Assembly: GCA_030037105.1 (NCBI GenBank)
Contig: JASHRY010000394.1
Location: 1-15,328, forward strand
DNA: 15,328 nt
Source of the DNA: Xanthobacteraceae bacterium
GTDB taxonomy: Bacteria > Pseudomonadota > Alphaproteobacteria > Rhizobiales > Xanthobacteraceae
Direction of reading: 5' to 3'
Made by a program: the position numbers and the translations under genes. Of this stretch, positions 1-7,382 are shown piece by piece (position 1 is the first letter of the stretch; each line of letters opens with the position of its first letter). A model generated the notes under the pieces. It did not search any database. It had not been told where the DNA came from and was given only the letters and a program-made list of their open reading frames with translations.

Positions 1-1400
1 TAGAGGCCGACGCGCATGACGCCGTTCGGCGCCAACAGCGAGAGCAGCACGCGCCACCCCGCTTTCGGGTCGGCGAGATGGTGCAGCACGCCGACGGCCT
101 CAATGCGGTCGAAGGCGCGCCCGATCGCGCCCAGTTGAAGAATGTCGGCCTGTGCATATTCGATGTTGCGCAAGCCCTCCTCGCGCGTCTTTCGCCGCGC
201 ATAGGCGAGGCTTGCCAGGCTGAGGTCGACGGCGAGAATGCGCGCCTGCGGCAATTTTTGCGCAATGTCGAAGGGGTGCTCGCCGGTACCGCATCCGGCG
301 ATGAGGATGTCATGGCCGGGTTGCGGCTGCCGGTCATCGGCGGCTTTGCCGCCGCCGGCAACGGCGGAGAGCGGATTGATCGTCCACCGCGGGTACGGAT
401 GTTCCTCGTATTGACGCATGACCGCCAACGACGTGCCGTCTTCGATCGCCGTCAGCGCCGGTATCGTGCGGCGGTCTTCCGCCTCCTCCAGCGGTTCGCG
501 CACGAGCTGCCGCAGCAGTTCGGTCGCGGCCGCGGGCCACCGTCTCGCCAGCAGCGATTGCGCCGACGGCAGCGAATGCAGCGGAAAATAGGCGGCGACG
601 GCGGCGAGCAAGAGCGGGGAAATCTCGCTGCCATTCGATAATTTTTGCAGCAGCAAGTCCCGCAATCGGGCAGCTTGCCGAGTCTCCTCCTCGCTTTGCG
701 TGAAAACGTATTCGTTGAGGAAACATTGCCGGGCGAGAGCGCAGAACATGTCGGTCGCGTCGTCGCCGACCTTGGCCGGGCCGGAAATGTCAGCGCCGGC
801 GCGATGAAGCAGCGCCGCACGCAAATCGGTCAGGAAGAGCTCGAGAGTGACGCCGCACACGACCCTCGATTCCAACGCGCATTGCAGGAAAACGTCATCG
901 GCAACGGCGACAATGTCGGCGGCGGCGAACAGTTCTTCATTTTTGACGAGCAAGCTCGATCTGTCGGTTATCCGCCTTACGTATTCGACGACCACGCCGC
1001 TTTTCGTCAGGAACTGTTCGACATCCCTGCCGCTCAAGCCGAGTGCGATGGCCTTGCTGAAATGCGTAGCGGCAGCCGCGCGTCGGCCGAGGGCCTGATA
1101 CGAAACGGCGACATTGTAATGACAGGCGGCGTCGAATTCGTTCACCGCGACCGCCTTTGCCAGCGTCTTGACCGCGATTCGGTGGTTGCCCGATGCTTGG
1201 TACAAAACGCCGAGAAGATTCAAAGCTTCGGCATGCGCGGGCGCGCGGGAGAGGACCTGCCGGCAGATGACCTCGGCCTGCGTGGTTTGTCCTTGTTGGT
1301 AGGCGAGCGTCGCTTCGGCGACCAGGCCGTCGATGCCGGCCGAGGAGCTTGCAGCGACCTTGCCGCGCGCGGCGGCGGCCCGACGATCTCTTCGGTTCAT
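1..1400 (-). CDS. TPR-repeat class I SAM-dependent methyltransferase (3' end outside window)
   Basis: The frame is open from an ATG at 1400 to the window edge, giving 466 residues with no stop, so the C-terminus is missing. Residues about 24-120 are helical TPR-like units (for example EALNLLGVLYQASGNHRIAV at 58-77, then HYNVAVSYQALGRRAAAATH). A mostly helical linker follows. The motif YEEHPYPRW (331-339) is one I associate with TPR-methyltransferase fusions. The Rossmann methyltransferase fold then starts with motif I ILIAGCGTGEHPFDIA (365-380), an acidic loop at ILAVDLS (388-394) and a post-motif segment EAVGVLHHLADP (434-445). The product should transfer a methyl group from SAM, but the substrate cannot be read from the sequence. 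It is divergent from bioB across a 156-bp gap. Fold and class are clear; the specific role is unknown. Confidence 0.9.
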   Translation of the reverse strand, partial: MNRRDRRAAAARGKVAASSSAGIDGLVAEATLAYQQGQTTQAEVICRQVLSRAPAHAEALNLLGVLYQASGNHRIAVKTLAKAVAVNEFDAACHYNVAVSYQALGRRAAAATHFSKAIALGLSGRDVEQFLTKSGVVVEYVRRITDRSSLLVKNEELFAAADIVAVADDVFLQCALESRVVCGVTLELFLTDLRAALLHRAGADISGPAKVGDDATDMFCALARQCFLNEYVFTQSEEETRQAARLRDLLLQKLSNGSEISPLLLAAVAAYFPLHSLPSAQSLLARRWPAAATELLRQLVREPLEEAEDRRTIPALTAIEDGTSLAVMRQYEEHPYPRWTINPLSAVAGGGKAADDRQPQPGHDILIAGCGTGEHPFDIAQKLPQARILAVDLSLASLAYARRKTREEGLRNIEYAQADILQLGAIGRAFDRIEAVGVLHHLADPKAGWRVLLSLLAPNGVMRVGL

Positions 1401-1528
1401 CTGTTGCGACCGCCCGATTGACAGACGGCGAGACCCTATGTCAGCGCGTCAGTTCGCAGCAATCATTTTTTCCGATGCGCCCTGACCGGGACGGCCCGCC
1501 GCAACGCCGGCGAGCCCAATCAATGCGC

Positions 1529-1556
1529 TTGTGCCGGTCGCTCGCGCGATTATGCT
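1529..1556 (+). promoter_or_regulatory. Candidate sigma70-type promoter of bioB, abutting the start codon
   Basis: A TTGTGC hexamer (1529-1534) and TATGCT (1551-1556) are separated by 16 bp. The -10-like element ends directly before the first ATG (1557), so transcription would be expected to begin near 1563, which is a second in-frame ATG. An 8-bp palindrome TATGCATA covers 1556-1563. The match is moderate and by eye only. Confidence 0.35.
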
Positions 1557-2549
1557 ATGCATATGTTGATCGCCGAACCACCATCGCAGCAACGCGCGCA
1601 CGGCGCCACGCCGCGCCACGACTGGACTCGCGACGAGGTGCGGGCGCTGTTCGATCTGTCCTTTCCCGAACTGATGTTCCGGGCGCAAGGCATTCACCGC
1701 GAGAACTTCGATGCGACCGCGGTGCAGATTTCAACCCTGCTCTCGATCAAGACCGGCGGCTGCCCGGAAGACTGCGCCTATTGTCCGCAGAGCGCGGCGT
1801 ACCAGACCGGCGTGCGCGCGGAAAAACTCATGCCGCTCGACGCGGTGCTCGCGGCGGCGCGGGCGGCGAAGAGCGCCGGCTCGAGTCGTTTCTGCATGGG
1901 CGCGGCCTGGCGCTCGCCCAAGGAGCGCGATCTCGATTATGTCTGCGCCATGGTCGCGGGCGTCAAGGCGCTCGGGCTCGAGACCTGCGCCACCCTCGGC
2001 ATGCTGACGGCCGCGCAGGCGCGGCGGCTCAAGGCCGCCGGCCTCGACTATTACAACCACAACCTCGACACGTCGCCGGAATTCTACGGCATGATCATAA
2101 CCACGCGCACCTATGAGGATCGCCTGGAGACCCTTGCGCACGTGCGCGACGCCGGCATTCATGTCTGCTGCGGCGGCATCGTCGGCATGGGCGAAACGCG
2201 CGAAGACCGCGTCGGCATGATCGCGACGCTGGCGAGCTTGCCGGCGCATCCGGAATCGGTGCCGATCAACATGCTGGTTCGCGTCGCCGGCACTCCGCTT
2301 GCCGGCGCCGCTCCGCTCGACCCGATCGAGTTCGTGCGCATGATCGCGGTCGCCCGCATCACCATGCCGCGTTCAATGGTGCGGCTCTCGGCCGGGCGCG
2401 AGGACATGAGCGAGGAGACGCAGGCGCTGTGCTTCCTGGCCGGAGCCAACTCGATTTTCTGCGGGCCCAAGCTTCTCACCACGCCCAACCCCCGGCGCGA
2501 GCATGATGCGGCGCTGATGGACCGGCTCGGCCTGTCGCCGCTGGCGTAG
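1557..2549 (+). CDS. bioB: Biotin synthase BioB
   Basis: This radical-SAM enzyme inserts sulfur into dethiobiotin, the last step of biotin synthesis, in the cytoplasm. The 330-residue product carries the radical-SAM CxxxCxxC cluster motif at C69, C73 and C76 ([14 protein letters not shown]). It also keeps the ligands of the sacrificial [2Fe-2S] cluster: C113 (RFCMGAAW), C144 (ETCATLG), C204 (HVCCGGIVG) and R276 (VRLSAGRE). All lie at a constant +16 offset from the E. coli residues as I remember them. YNHNLDTS (166-173) is the usual SAM-binding stretch. Length is normal for the family. There is no Shine-Dalgarno before 1557, and the in-frame ATG at 1563 is an equally plausible start. No other biotin gene is in the window, so bioB stands alone here. 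It is convergent with the ABC ATPase gene. Confidence 0.97.
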   Translation: MHMLIAEPPSQQRAHGATPRHDWTRDEVRALFDLSFPELMFRAQGIHRENFDATAVQISTLLSIKTGGCPEDCAYCPQSAAYQTGVRAEKLMPLDAVLAAARAAKSAGSSRFCMGAAWRSPKERDLDYVCAMVAGVKALGLETCATLGMLTAAQARRLKAAGLDYYNHNLDTSPEFYGMIITTRTYEDRLETLAHVRDAGIHVCCGGIVGMGETREDRVGMIATLASLPAHPESVPINMLVRVAGTPLAGAAPLDPIEFVRMIAVARITMPRSMVRLSAGREDMSEETQALCFLAGANSIFCGPKLLTTPNPRREHDAALMDRLGLSPLA

Positions 2550-2613
2550 CTTCGGCCGCCATTGCGCGTCGAGGACGAGAATTTTGCCGGTCAAGGCGCG
2601 TCTTCGTTCCGCG

Positions 2614-3357
2614 TCACTGCGTCCCGGTCATCGCCAGAAAGGCCTGCTCGATCGTCGATGCGCCGGCGCTCGCCAGCAATTGTGCCGGCGTGGCGTCGGC
2701 CAGGACCCGACCGTGATGGAGCACGACGACGCGGTCGGCGTCCGCCACCTCGTCGCACAGATGCGTCGCCCACAATACCGCGACCGAGCGTTCGGCGCGC
2801 AAGCTCAAGATGAGCTTGCGGAGATCGCTGCGGCTTCCGGGATCGAGGCCGACCGTCGCTTCGTCCATGAGCAGGACGCGCGGTCCGTGCAGGAGCGCGC
2901 GGACGAGCTCCAGCCGCCGGCGGTTGCCGCCGCTCAATTGCGCGGCCTTGTCGTGCGCGCGGTCGATCAATCCGAGCCGCGCCAGCTCCGCCTCGATGCG
3001 CGATTTCGCCACCGCGCGCGGCAGGCCGTGCAGTCCGGCATGGAACAGGAGATTGCCGGTCACCGAAAGTTCGAGATCGAGGGTCGGCTGCTGAAAGACG
3101 ATGCCGAGCATCGCCAACGCCGGCACCGGATCGCGCAGCATATCGTGGCCCATGATTTCGATGCGGCCGGAATCGGGCACGAACAGCCCGGAAAGAAGCT
3201 GGAACAGGGTGGTCTTGCCCGCCCCGTTCGGGCCAAGCAGGGCGATGAACTCGCCGGCGGAAGCCGTAAGGCTGACCCCGTCCACTGCCCGGATCGCTCC
3301 ATAGCTCTTGACGACCCTGTCGAGCAGCAGCGCCGGTGTGCGTTCATCCGTCGTCAT
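2614..3357 (-). CDS. ABC transporter ATP-binding protein (PQQ-alcohol-dehydrogenase-associated efflux type)
   Basis: This 247-residue soluble ATPase should power the membrane permease encoded divergently at 3469. It has Walker A GPNGAGKTT (42-50), a Q-loop at GIVFQQP (85-91), signature LSGGNRRRLE (141-150), Walker B VLLMDEAT (161-168), a D-loop GLDPGSR (170-176) and the switch histidine in WATHLCDE (196-203). The protein resembles ATPases of the drug/efflux (ABC-2) class. The signature and D-loop region recall the subfamily found beside PQQ-dependent alcohol dehydrogenases, such as the phenylethanol (ped) cluster of Pseudomonas putida. That subfamily call is from memory, and no PQQ gene is in the window. 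The ATG at 3357 gives a normal N-terminus. The stop is convergent with bioB, 64 bp away, with no strong terminator seen between them. Confidence 0.92.
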   Translation of the reverse strand: MTTDERTPALLLDRVVKSYGAIRAVDGVSLTASAGEFIALLGPNGAGKTTLFQLLSGLFVPDSGRIEIMGHDMLRDPVPALAMLGIVFQQPTLDLELSVTGNLLFHAGLHGLPRAVAKSRIEAELARLGLIDRAHDKAAQLSGGNRRRLELVRALLHGPRVLLMDEATVGLDPGSRSDLRKLILSLRAERSVAVLWATHLCDEVADADRVVVLHHGRVLADATPAQLLASAGASTIEQAFLAMTGTQ

Positions 3358-3394
3358 TCGTCCCCCGCCCGGCCTTGCCGGCCGTCGCCATTAA

Positions 3395-3414
3395 AGCTTA
3401 GCTAAAACTTAGCT
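3395..3414. promoter_or_regulatory. Operator-like repeat cluster between divergent ABC genes
   Basis: Two near-identical 9-mers, AGCTTAGCT (3395-3403) and AACTTAGCT (3406-3414), start 11 bp apart, about one helical turn. Within them lie a palindrome TTAGCTAA (3398-3405) and an inverted repeat AGCTAA-N3-TTAGCT (3400-3414). The cluster is AT-rich in a GC-rich setting and is the only such cluster in the 111-bp divergent gap. A shared regulator site is inferred, not shown. Confidence 0.4.
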
Positions 3415-3468
3415 GGGCGGCGACGCAATGAAGGCCGCTCGAAAGCAAAGTTATACAATTCAAACGCC

Positions 3469-4284
3469 ATGCATCTCGTTCACGTCATGCGCGCGCTGCG
3501 CGCCGTCACCATGCGCGAGACGACAAAGTTCGTGCAGCAGCGCGGCCGGCTTCTTGCCGCGCTGGTGCGCCCGCTGATCTGGCTCGCGGTGTTCGCGGCC
3601 GGCTTCCACAACGGGTTGGGCGCCTCCGTCATCCCGCCCTACAAGGCCCACATCAGCTACGAGATCTATATCGTACCCGGCCTGCTCGGCATGATCCTCC
3701 TGTTCCACGGTATGCAGTCTTCGCTGTCGATGGTCTACGACCGCGAGGTGGGCGTGATGCGGCTTTTGCTCACTGCGCCGCTGCCGCGCTGGGTGCTGCT
3801 CGCCTGCAAGCTCGCGGCCGGAACGGCGCTGTCGGTCATCACCTGCTACGTATTTCTCGCCGTGTGCATCGCCTTCGGCGTCACGTTCGAGCCGACCGGC
3901 TGGATCGCCGTTCTTCCCGCGCTGATCCTCTCAGGGCTCATGCTCGGCGCGCTGTGGTTGTTCTTGTCGGTCTATATCCACCAGGTGGAGAATTTCGCCG
4001 GCGCTATGAATTTCGTGATGTTCCCGATGTTCTTCTTTTCCCCGGCGCTTTATCCTCTCTCGCAATTGCGCGAAGGCGGTTCGCAACTCCTCTATGAGGT
4101 GTCGCTCGTCAACCCTTTCACCTATGCGGTGGAGCTGATCCGCTTTTCCCTTTACCGAACGCTCGATCCGGTCGCGACGCTGGTGGTCATGGGCGCGACG
4201 GCGCTGTTCTTCTTGCTCGCGGTCACCGGCTACGATCCGCAGCGCGGCTTCATCCGGCGCACAGCGCCGGCGCAGCCGGCTTAA
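3469..4284 (+). CDS. ABC-2 type transporter permease (PedC-like efflux permease)
   Basis: This 271-residue integral inner-membrane protein is the likely partner of the ATPase at 2614-3357. Hydrophobic segments lie at about 28-46, 66-82, 108-138, 145-170, 181-197 and 234-254. That is the six-helix ABC-2 plan. The coupling region MVYDREVGVMRLLLTAPLPR (89-108) and the VNPFTYAVELIRF segment (214-226) are typical of the class. The sequence resembles permeases described next to PQQ-dependent alcohol dehydrogenases (PedC of the phenylethanol pathway), where export of a toxic alcohol or aldehyde was proposed. Here no dehydrogenase is nearby. ATG 3469 has no Shine-Dalgarno. A TATACA at 3452-3457 sits only 11 bp upstream, so the mRNA leader may be very short, or an in-frame ATG at 3487 or 3511 may be used. 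The gene is convergent with the pirin gene. Confidence 0.9.
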   Translation: MHLVHVMRALRAVTMRETTKFVQQRGRLLAALVRPLIWLAVFAAGFHNGLGASVIPPYKAHISYEIYIVPGLLGMILLFHGMQSSLSMVYDREVGVMRLLLTAPLPRWVLLACKLAAGTALSVITCYVFLAVCIAFGVTFEPTGWIAVLPALILSGLMLGALWLFLSVYIHQVENFAGAMNFVMFPMFFFSPALYPLSQLREGGSQLLYEVSLVNPFTYAVELIRFSLYRTLDPVATLVVMGATALFFLLAVTGYDPQRGFIRRTAPAQPA

Positions 4285-4327
4285 TCGCCTCCGCGGCGCG
4301 CCGCGCGCTTCCGGGTGACGGATCGGA

Positions 4328-5230
4328 TCACTTGATGAACGTGCCGCTGCGCAGCTCCGCGACCGCCTGCTGCAATTCGGCCTGCGTGTTCATCACGATC
4401 GGACCGTACCAGGCGACCGGCTCCTTGATCGGCTTGCCGGAGACGAGGAGAAAGCGAATGCCGTCCTCCCCGGCCTGTACCGTGACTTCGTCGCCGCTGT
4501 CGAAGAGGACGAGCGAACGATTGCCGGTCTGCTCGCGCACCAGAGTGTCGTCGGCGCCGTCGATTTTCTCCGTGAGCACGCCGAAGGGCGCAGAGGCGGC
4601 GCGGAAGCTGCCGGAGCCTTCGAACACATAGGCGAAGGCGTGCCGCTCGAGCTCGACCGGCAGGGTTTTGCGCTTGCCCGGCGGCACGAAAATATCGAGA
4701 TAGCGCGGGGCGGCGGCGACGCCCTCGACCGGGCCGCGCCGGCCCCGGAAATCGCCGCAGACGACGCGCACGCGGGTACCGTCGTCATCGATGATTTCCG
4801 GAATTTCGGCGGCCTTGATGTCCTGGTAGCGCGGCGCCGTCATCTTCAGCGAGGAGGGGAGGTTGGCCCAGAGCTGGAAGCCGTGCATGCGGCCTTGCGC
4901 GTCGCCCTGCGGCATTTCCTGGTGGAGAATGCCGCGCCCGGCCGTCATCCACTGCACGTCGCCGGCGCCGAGGCTGCCGTGATTACCCAGGCTGTCGCCG
5001 TGCTCGACGTTTCCCGCCAGCACATAGGTGATCGTCTCGATGCCGCGATGCGGATGCCAGGGAAAGCCGGCGCGATACTGATCCGGCCGGTCGTTGCGGA
5101 AATCATCGAGCAGCAGAAACGGATCGAATTCGGAAGTCTCGCCGAAGCCGAAGGCGCGGCGCAGATGCACGCCGGCGCCTTCGATCGTGGGCTTGGACGA
5201 AACGATGCGCTTGACCGGCCGAATGGACAT
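4328..5230 (-). CDS. Pirin family bicupin protein (quercetinase-like)
   Basis: This 300-residue cytoplasmic bicupin belongs to the pirin group. Some members are metal-dependent quercetin 2,3-dioxygenases; others bind regulators. The N-terminal cupin keeps the four expected metal ligands: H59 and H61 in FPWHPHRGIETITY, and H103 and E105 in GRGILHQEM. The family-typical stretch VEHGDSLGNHG follows at about 75-85. The C-terminal cupin (about 190-285) has the pirin LLVSGKPIKEPVAWYGPIVM signature. I chose ATG 5230 over an in-frame upstream start at 5338 because a strong ribosome site AAGAGAGG lies 6 nt upstream (complement 5237-5244) and the extra N-terminal residues do not resemble pirin. It follows the potassium-channel gene on the same strand after 104 bp and probably has its own promoter. 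The substrate is unknown. Confidence 0.93.
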   Translation of the reverse strand: MSIRPVKRIVSSKPTIEGAGVHLRRAFGFGETSEFDPFLLLDDFRNDRPDQYRAGFPWHPHRGIETITYVLAGNVEHGDSLGNHGSLGAGDVQWMTAGRGILHQEMPQGDAQGRMHGFQLWANLPSSLKMTAPRYQDIKAAEIPEIIDDDGTRVRVVCGDFRGRRGPVEGVAAAPRYLDIFVPPGKRKTLPVELERHAFAYVFEGSGSFRAASAPFGVLTEKIDGADDTLVREQTGNRSLVLFDSGDEVTVQAGEDGIRFLLVSGKPIKEPVAWYGPIVMNTQAELQQAVAELRSGTFIK

Positions 5231-5334
5231 GGTTGACCTCTCTTGATCCGCCCACCGGGGCGTCGCGTGACTGCAAATAGATGGATGGCGGCCGGGCGGA
5301 GGCAAGGAGGCACATCGCTGTTGCCGGCCCCCGA

Positions 5335-6225
5335 TCATTCTTCCGGCACCACATCGTGGAACTTGGTGTAGTCGAGCAGCAGCCGGCCCTGCGGCGAGAC
5401 GCTGGTGATGTCCCGATAACGATGCTGCCAGCGCACGTCGTGGGCGCCATAGACGTGCCGGGCATAGAGTTGCTGCGCGGAACTGTCGTCGACGCCGCCG
5501 ACGTTGAGCACCAACAAAGCTTCGGTTTCGGCAAGATCGGACGCGCCCATTCCATGCAGCGGGCTGTCCTGGTCAATGATATGAAAGAGCATCCAGCTCA
5601 ACACGAACATGGGATGCTCGTGGCGATCGAGCTTGAGTTCATAAAAGCGGCGCAACTGATCGCCTTCCTTGGTGCGTTCGGCGCGGACGAGCCAAAGCCG
5701 TGCGCTCGCCCTGGAGATCGTGTTGTGGCGCGCGTTGGCCATGCGGATCATGAGCGTGGGGCGGCCGTCGTGCCGCGCCACCACCGGATGCTCGGCGAAA
5801 ACGAAGCGGGCGCGCGGCCGCGAGAAGCGGGCGAACACCAACCCGGTCAGCACCGCGAGGAAGCACATGCCGGTGAAGATTTCGACGGTGGCGACGAGAT
5901 GGCCGTAATCGGTCTGCGGGTGCATGTCGCCGTAGCCGACCGTCGCCAGCGTTTCGATCGAGAAGTAGAAGAGGTCGAGCGGATTGTCGGCGGCGACGTT
6001 GGCGATTGGTTTGTCGCCGAGGGAATAGAAGAAGGCAAAGACGGCGTTGAGCACGACGAACACCAGCGCCGCGCTGCCGAAGAACACCGGCCAATAAACG
6101 GTCATCGACCGATGATAAAGATCGGTCCAGAAGCCCGGACGTAAGCCGAGGGTCTCGATCTCGCGGTGGCCGAACCTGACGAGGTGGGATTTGCGCTCTT
6201 TTCGCTTTCGTCGCGGCTTGGCCAA
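5335..6225 (-). CDS. KirBac-type inward-rectifier potassium channel
   Basis: The 296-residue product has the prokaryotic Kir architecture. There is a basic, amphipathic N-terminus, an outer helix at about 46-68, a pore helix with selectivity filter TVGYGD (95-100), an inner helix at about 107-132, and a roughly 160-residue immunoglobulin-like cytoplasmic domain starting at RPRARFVFAEHPVVA. Features usual in KirBac proteins are present, including LMIRMANARHNTI and FVLSWMLFHIIDQDSPLHG. The protein should form a tetrameric inner-membrane K+ channel. The only start that keeps the N-terminal slide-helix region is TTG at 6225. The next upstream in-frame codons run into the TAG of the amidohydrolase gene, and the first internal ATG would remove 40 residues. 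It begins 12 nt after that upstream gene's stop, so the two are probably co-transcribed. That pairing is unusual. Confidence 0.93.
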   Translation of the reverse strand: MAKPRRKRKERKSHLVRFGHREIETLGLRPGFWTDLYHRSMTVYWPVFFGSAALVFVVLNAVFAFFYSLGDKPIANVAADNPLDLFYFSIETLATVGYGDMHPQTDYGHLVATVEIFTGMCFLAVLTGLVFARFSRPRARFVFAEHPVVARHDGRPTLMIRMANARHNTISRASARLWLVRAERTKEGDQLRRFYELKLDRHEHPMFVLSWMLFHIIDQDSPLHGMGASDLAETEALLVLNVGGVDDSSAQQLYARHVYGAHDVRWQHRYRDITSVSPQGRLLLDYTKFHDVVPEE

Positions 6226-6237
6226 TGCGATGACGCC

Positions 6238-7272
6238 CTAAACCGCCGCCTTCGTCGCCGCCGCCTTGGTCTTGAGGCGGCTGTATACCCTGCGGGCGTT
6301 GCCTTCGAAAATCTTGCGCCGATCGGCGTCGCTCAGCACTGGCGCCTCGTCGATGTAGCGCTTGGTGTCGTCGAAATAGCGTCCGGTCTTCGGATCGACG
6401 ATCTTCACCGCGCCGAGCATCTCGGAGGCGAACAGGATGTTGTCGGCCGGCACCACCTCGGTCAGCAGGTCGATGCCCGGCTGGTGATAGACGCAGGTGT
6501 CGAAGAAGATGTTGTCGCGGATGATCTCGACCAGCTCGGGCCGGCCGTTGGCCAGGGCGATGCCGCGGAAGCGGCCCCAATGGAACGGCACCGCGCCGCC
6601 GCCATGGGGGATGATAAGCTTGAGCGTGGGAAAATCCTTGAACAGATCGGACAGGATGAGCTGCATGAACGCCATGGTGTCGGCGTTGAGATAATACGAG
6701 CCGGTGGTGTGCATCGCCGGATTGCAGCAGCCCGACACGTGGATCATCGCCGGCACGTCGAGCTCGACCATCTTCTCGTAGAACGGATACCACCATTTGT
6801 CGGTGAGCGGCGGCGAATTGAAATAGCCGCCCGACGGATCGGGATTGAGGTTGCAGCCGACGAAGCCGAGTTGCGTAACGCAGCGCTCGAGCTCGGCGGC
6901 GGAATTTTTCGGCGGCACGCCCGGCGACTGCGGCAATTGGCAGACGCCGATGAAATTATTGGGGTAGAGCGTGCACACGCGATGAATGAGGTCGTTGCAG
7001 ATCTGCGACCATTCCAGGCTCACGCTCTCGTCGCCGATATGATGGCCCATGCCGGAGGCGCGCGGCGAGAAGATGGTCAGATCTGTGCCGCGCGCTCGCT
7101 GCAGCTTGAGCTGCGCGCCTTCGAGACTGTCGCGGATCTCGTCGTCGGAAATCTTCAGCAACGATCGCGACGGCGGCGGCGTCCTGCTCTGGGCGGCCTT
7201 GGTCTGCTCCTGCCGGAAGCGCTTCAGGTCGTGGGGCTCGGTGGTGTAATGACCGTGGCAATCGATGATCAT
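6238..7272 (-). CDS. LigJ-like amidohydrolase-superfamily hydratase (4-oxalomesaconate hydratase-like)
   Basis: This 344-residue protein has an amidohydrolase-2 TIM barrel. The N-terminal metal motif MIIDCHGHYT places H6 and H8. Further likely metal or active-site residues are H178 (AMIHVSG), H223 (IIPHGGGAVPFHWGRF) and E284 (ILFASEMLGAV). E284 sits where most of the superfamily has aspartate; that replacement and the DDTKRYID stretch recall LigJ, the 4-oxalomesaconate hydratase of the protocatechuate 4,5-cleavage pathway. Length matches LigJ. LigJ-type enzymes add water to an unsaturated tricarboxylate in the cytoplasm. No ligABC, ligC, ligI or ligK-type gene is in the window, so the substrate may differ. 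Other possibilities are relatives acting on decarboxylation or lactone chemistry. It is divergent from the aldolase at 7383 and is followed 12 nt later by the potassium channel. No clear ribosome site precedes the ATG at 7272. Confidence 0.82.
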   Translation of the reverse strand: MIIDCHGHYTTEPHDLKRFRQEQTKAAQSRTPPPSRSLLKISDDEIRDSLEGAQLKLQRARGTDLTIFSPRASGMGHHIGDESVSLEWSQICNDLIHRVCTLYPNNFIGVCQLPQSPGVPPKNSAAELERCVTQLGFVGCNLNPDPSGGYFNSPPLTDKWWYPFYEKMVELDVPAMIHVSGCCNPAMHTTGSYYLNADTMAFMQLILSDLFKDFPTLKLIIPHGGGAVPFHWGRFRGIALANGRPELVEIIRDNIFFDTCVYHQPGIDLLTEVVPADNILFASEMLGAVKIVDPKTGRYFDDTKRYIDEAPVLSDADRRKIFEGNARRVYSRLKTKAAATKAAV

Positions 7273-7325
7273 GAGGTTTCGCCGCGTAGGTTATGCACGG
7301 GCGGATGCTACGGGGCGCCGCGCGA

Positions 7326-7354
7326 TTGTCAAACCGGGACGGCGCTCTTATAGG
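7326..7354 (+). promoter_or_regulatory. Sigma70-type promoter of the aldolase gene
   Basis: A -35 TTGTCA (7326-7331, five of six consensus bases) and a -10 TATAGG (7349-7354, four of six) are separated by exactly 17 bp. They lie 28 bp before the ATG at 7383. The complementary strand carries a perfect TTGACA (7327-7332), but no good -10 follows at 17 bp on that side. Assignment is by eye. Confidence 0.5.
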
Positions 7355-7382
7355 ATGCCACCCGCATCACGGGAGACGGGGA

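Noticed and set aside
78..1421. Long plus-strand open frames covering the methyltransferase region
   Set aside because: They are codon-aligned antisense shadows of the minus-strand methyltransferase and show no family motifs.
4292..4305. Perfect 14-bp palindrome CGCGGCGCGCCGCG between the permease and pirin genes
   Set aside because: It is all G and C, cannot form a hairpin with a normal loop, has no T-run, and is a likely chance event in GC-rich sequence.
5639..6796. A 385-codon minus-strand frame spanning the channel and hydratase genes
   Set aside because: It is out of frame with two well-supported genes on the same strand and has low-complexity Arg-rich composition.
6166..7353. A 395-codon plus-strand frame opposite the hydratase gene
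   Set aside because: It is antisense to a clear amidohydrolase gene, rich in Arg, His and Ala as expected of GC-rich shadows, and has no recognisable domain.
7293..7382. In-frame upstream extension of the aldolase gene
   Set aside because: It would cross the good promoter at 7326-7354, and a clear ribosome site precedes the ATG at 7383.
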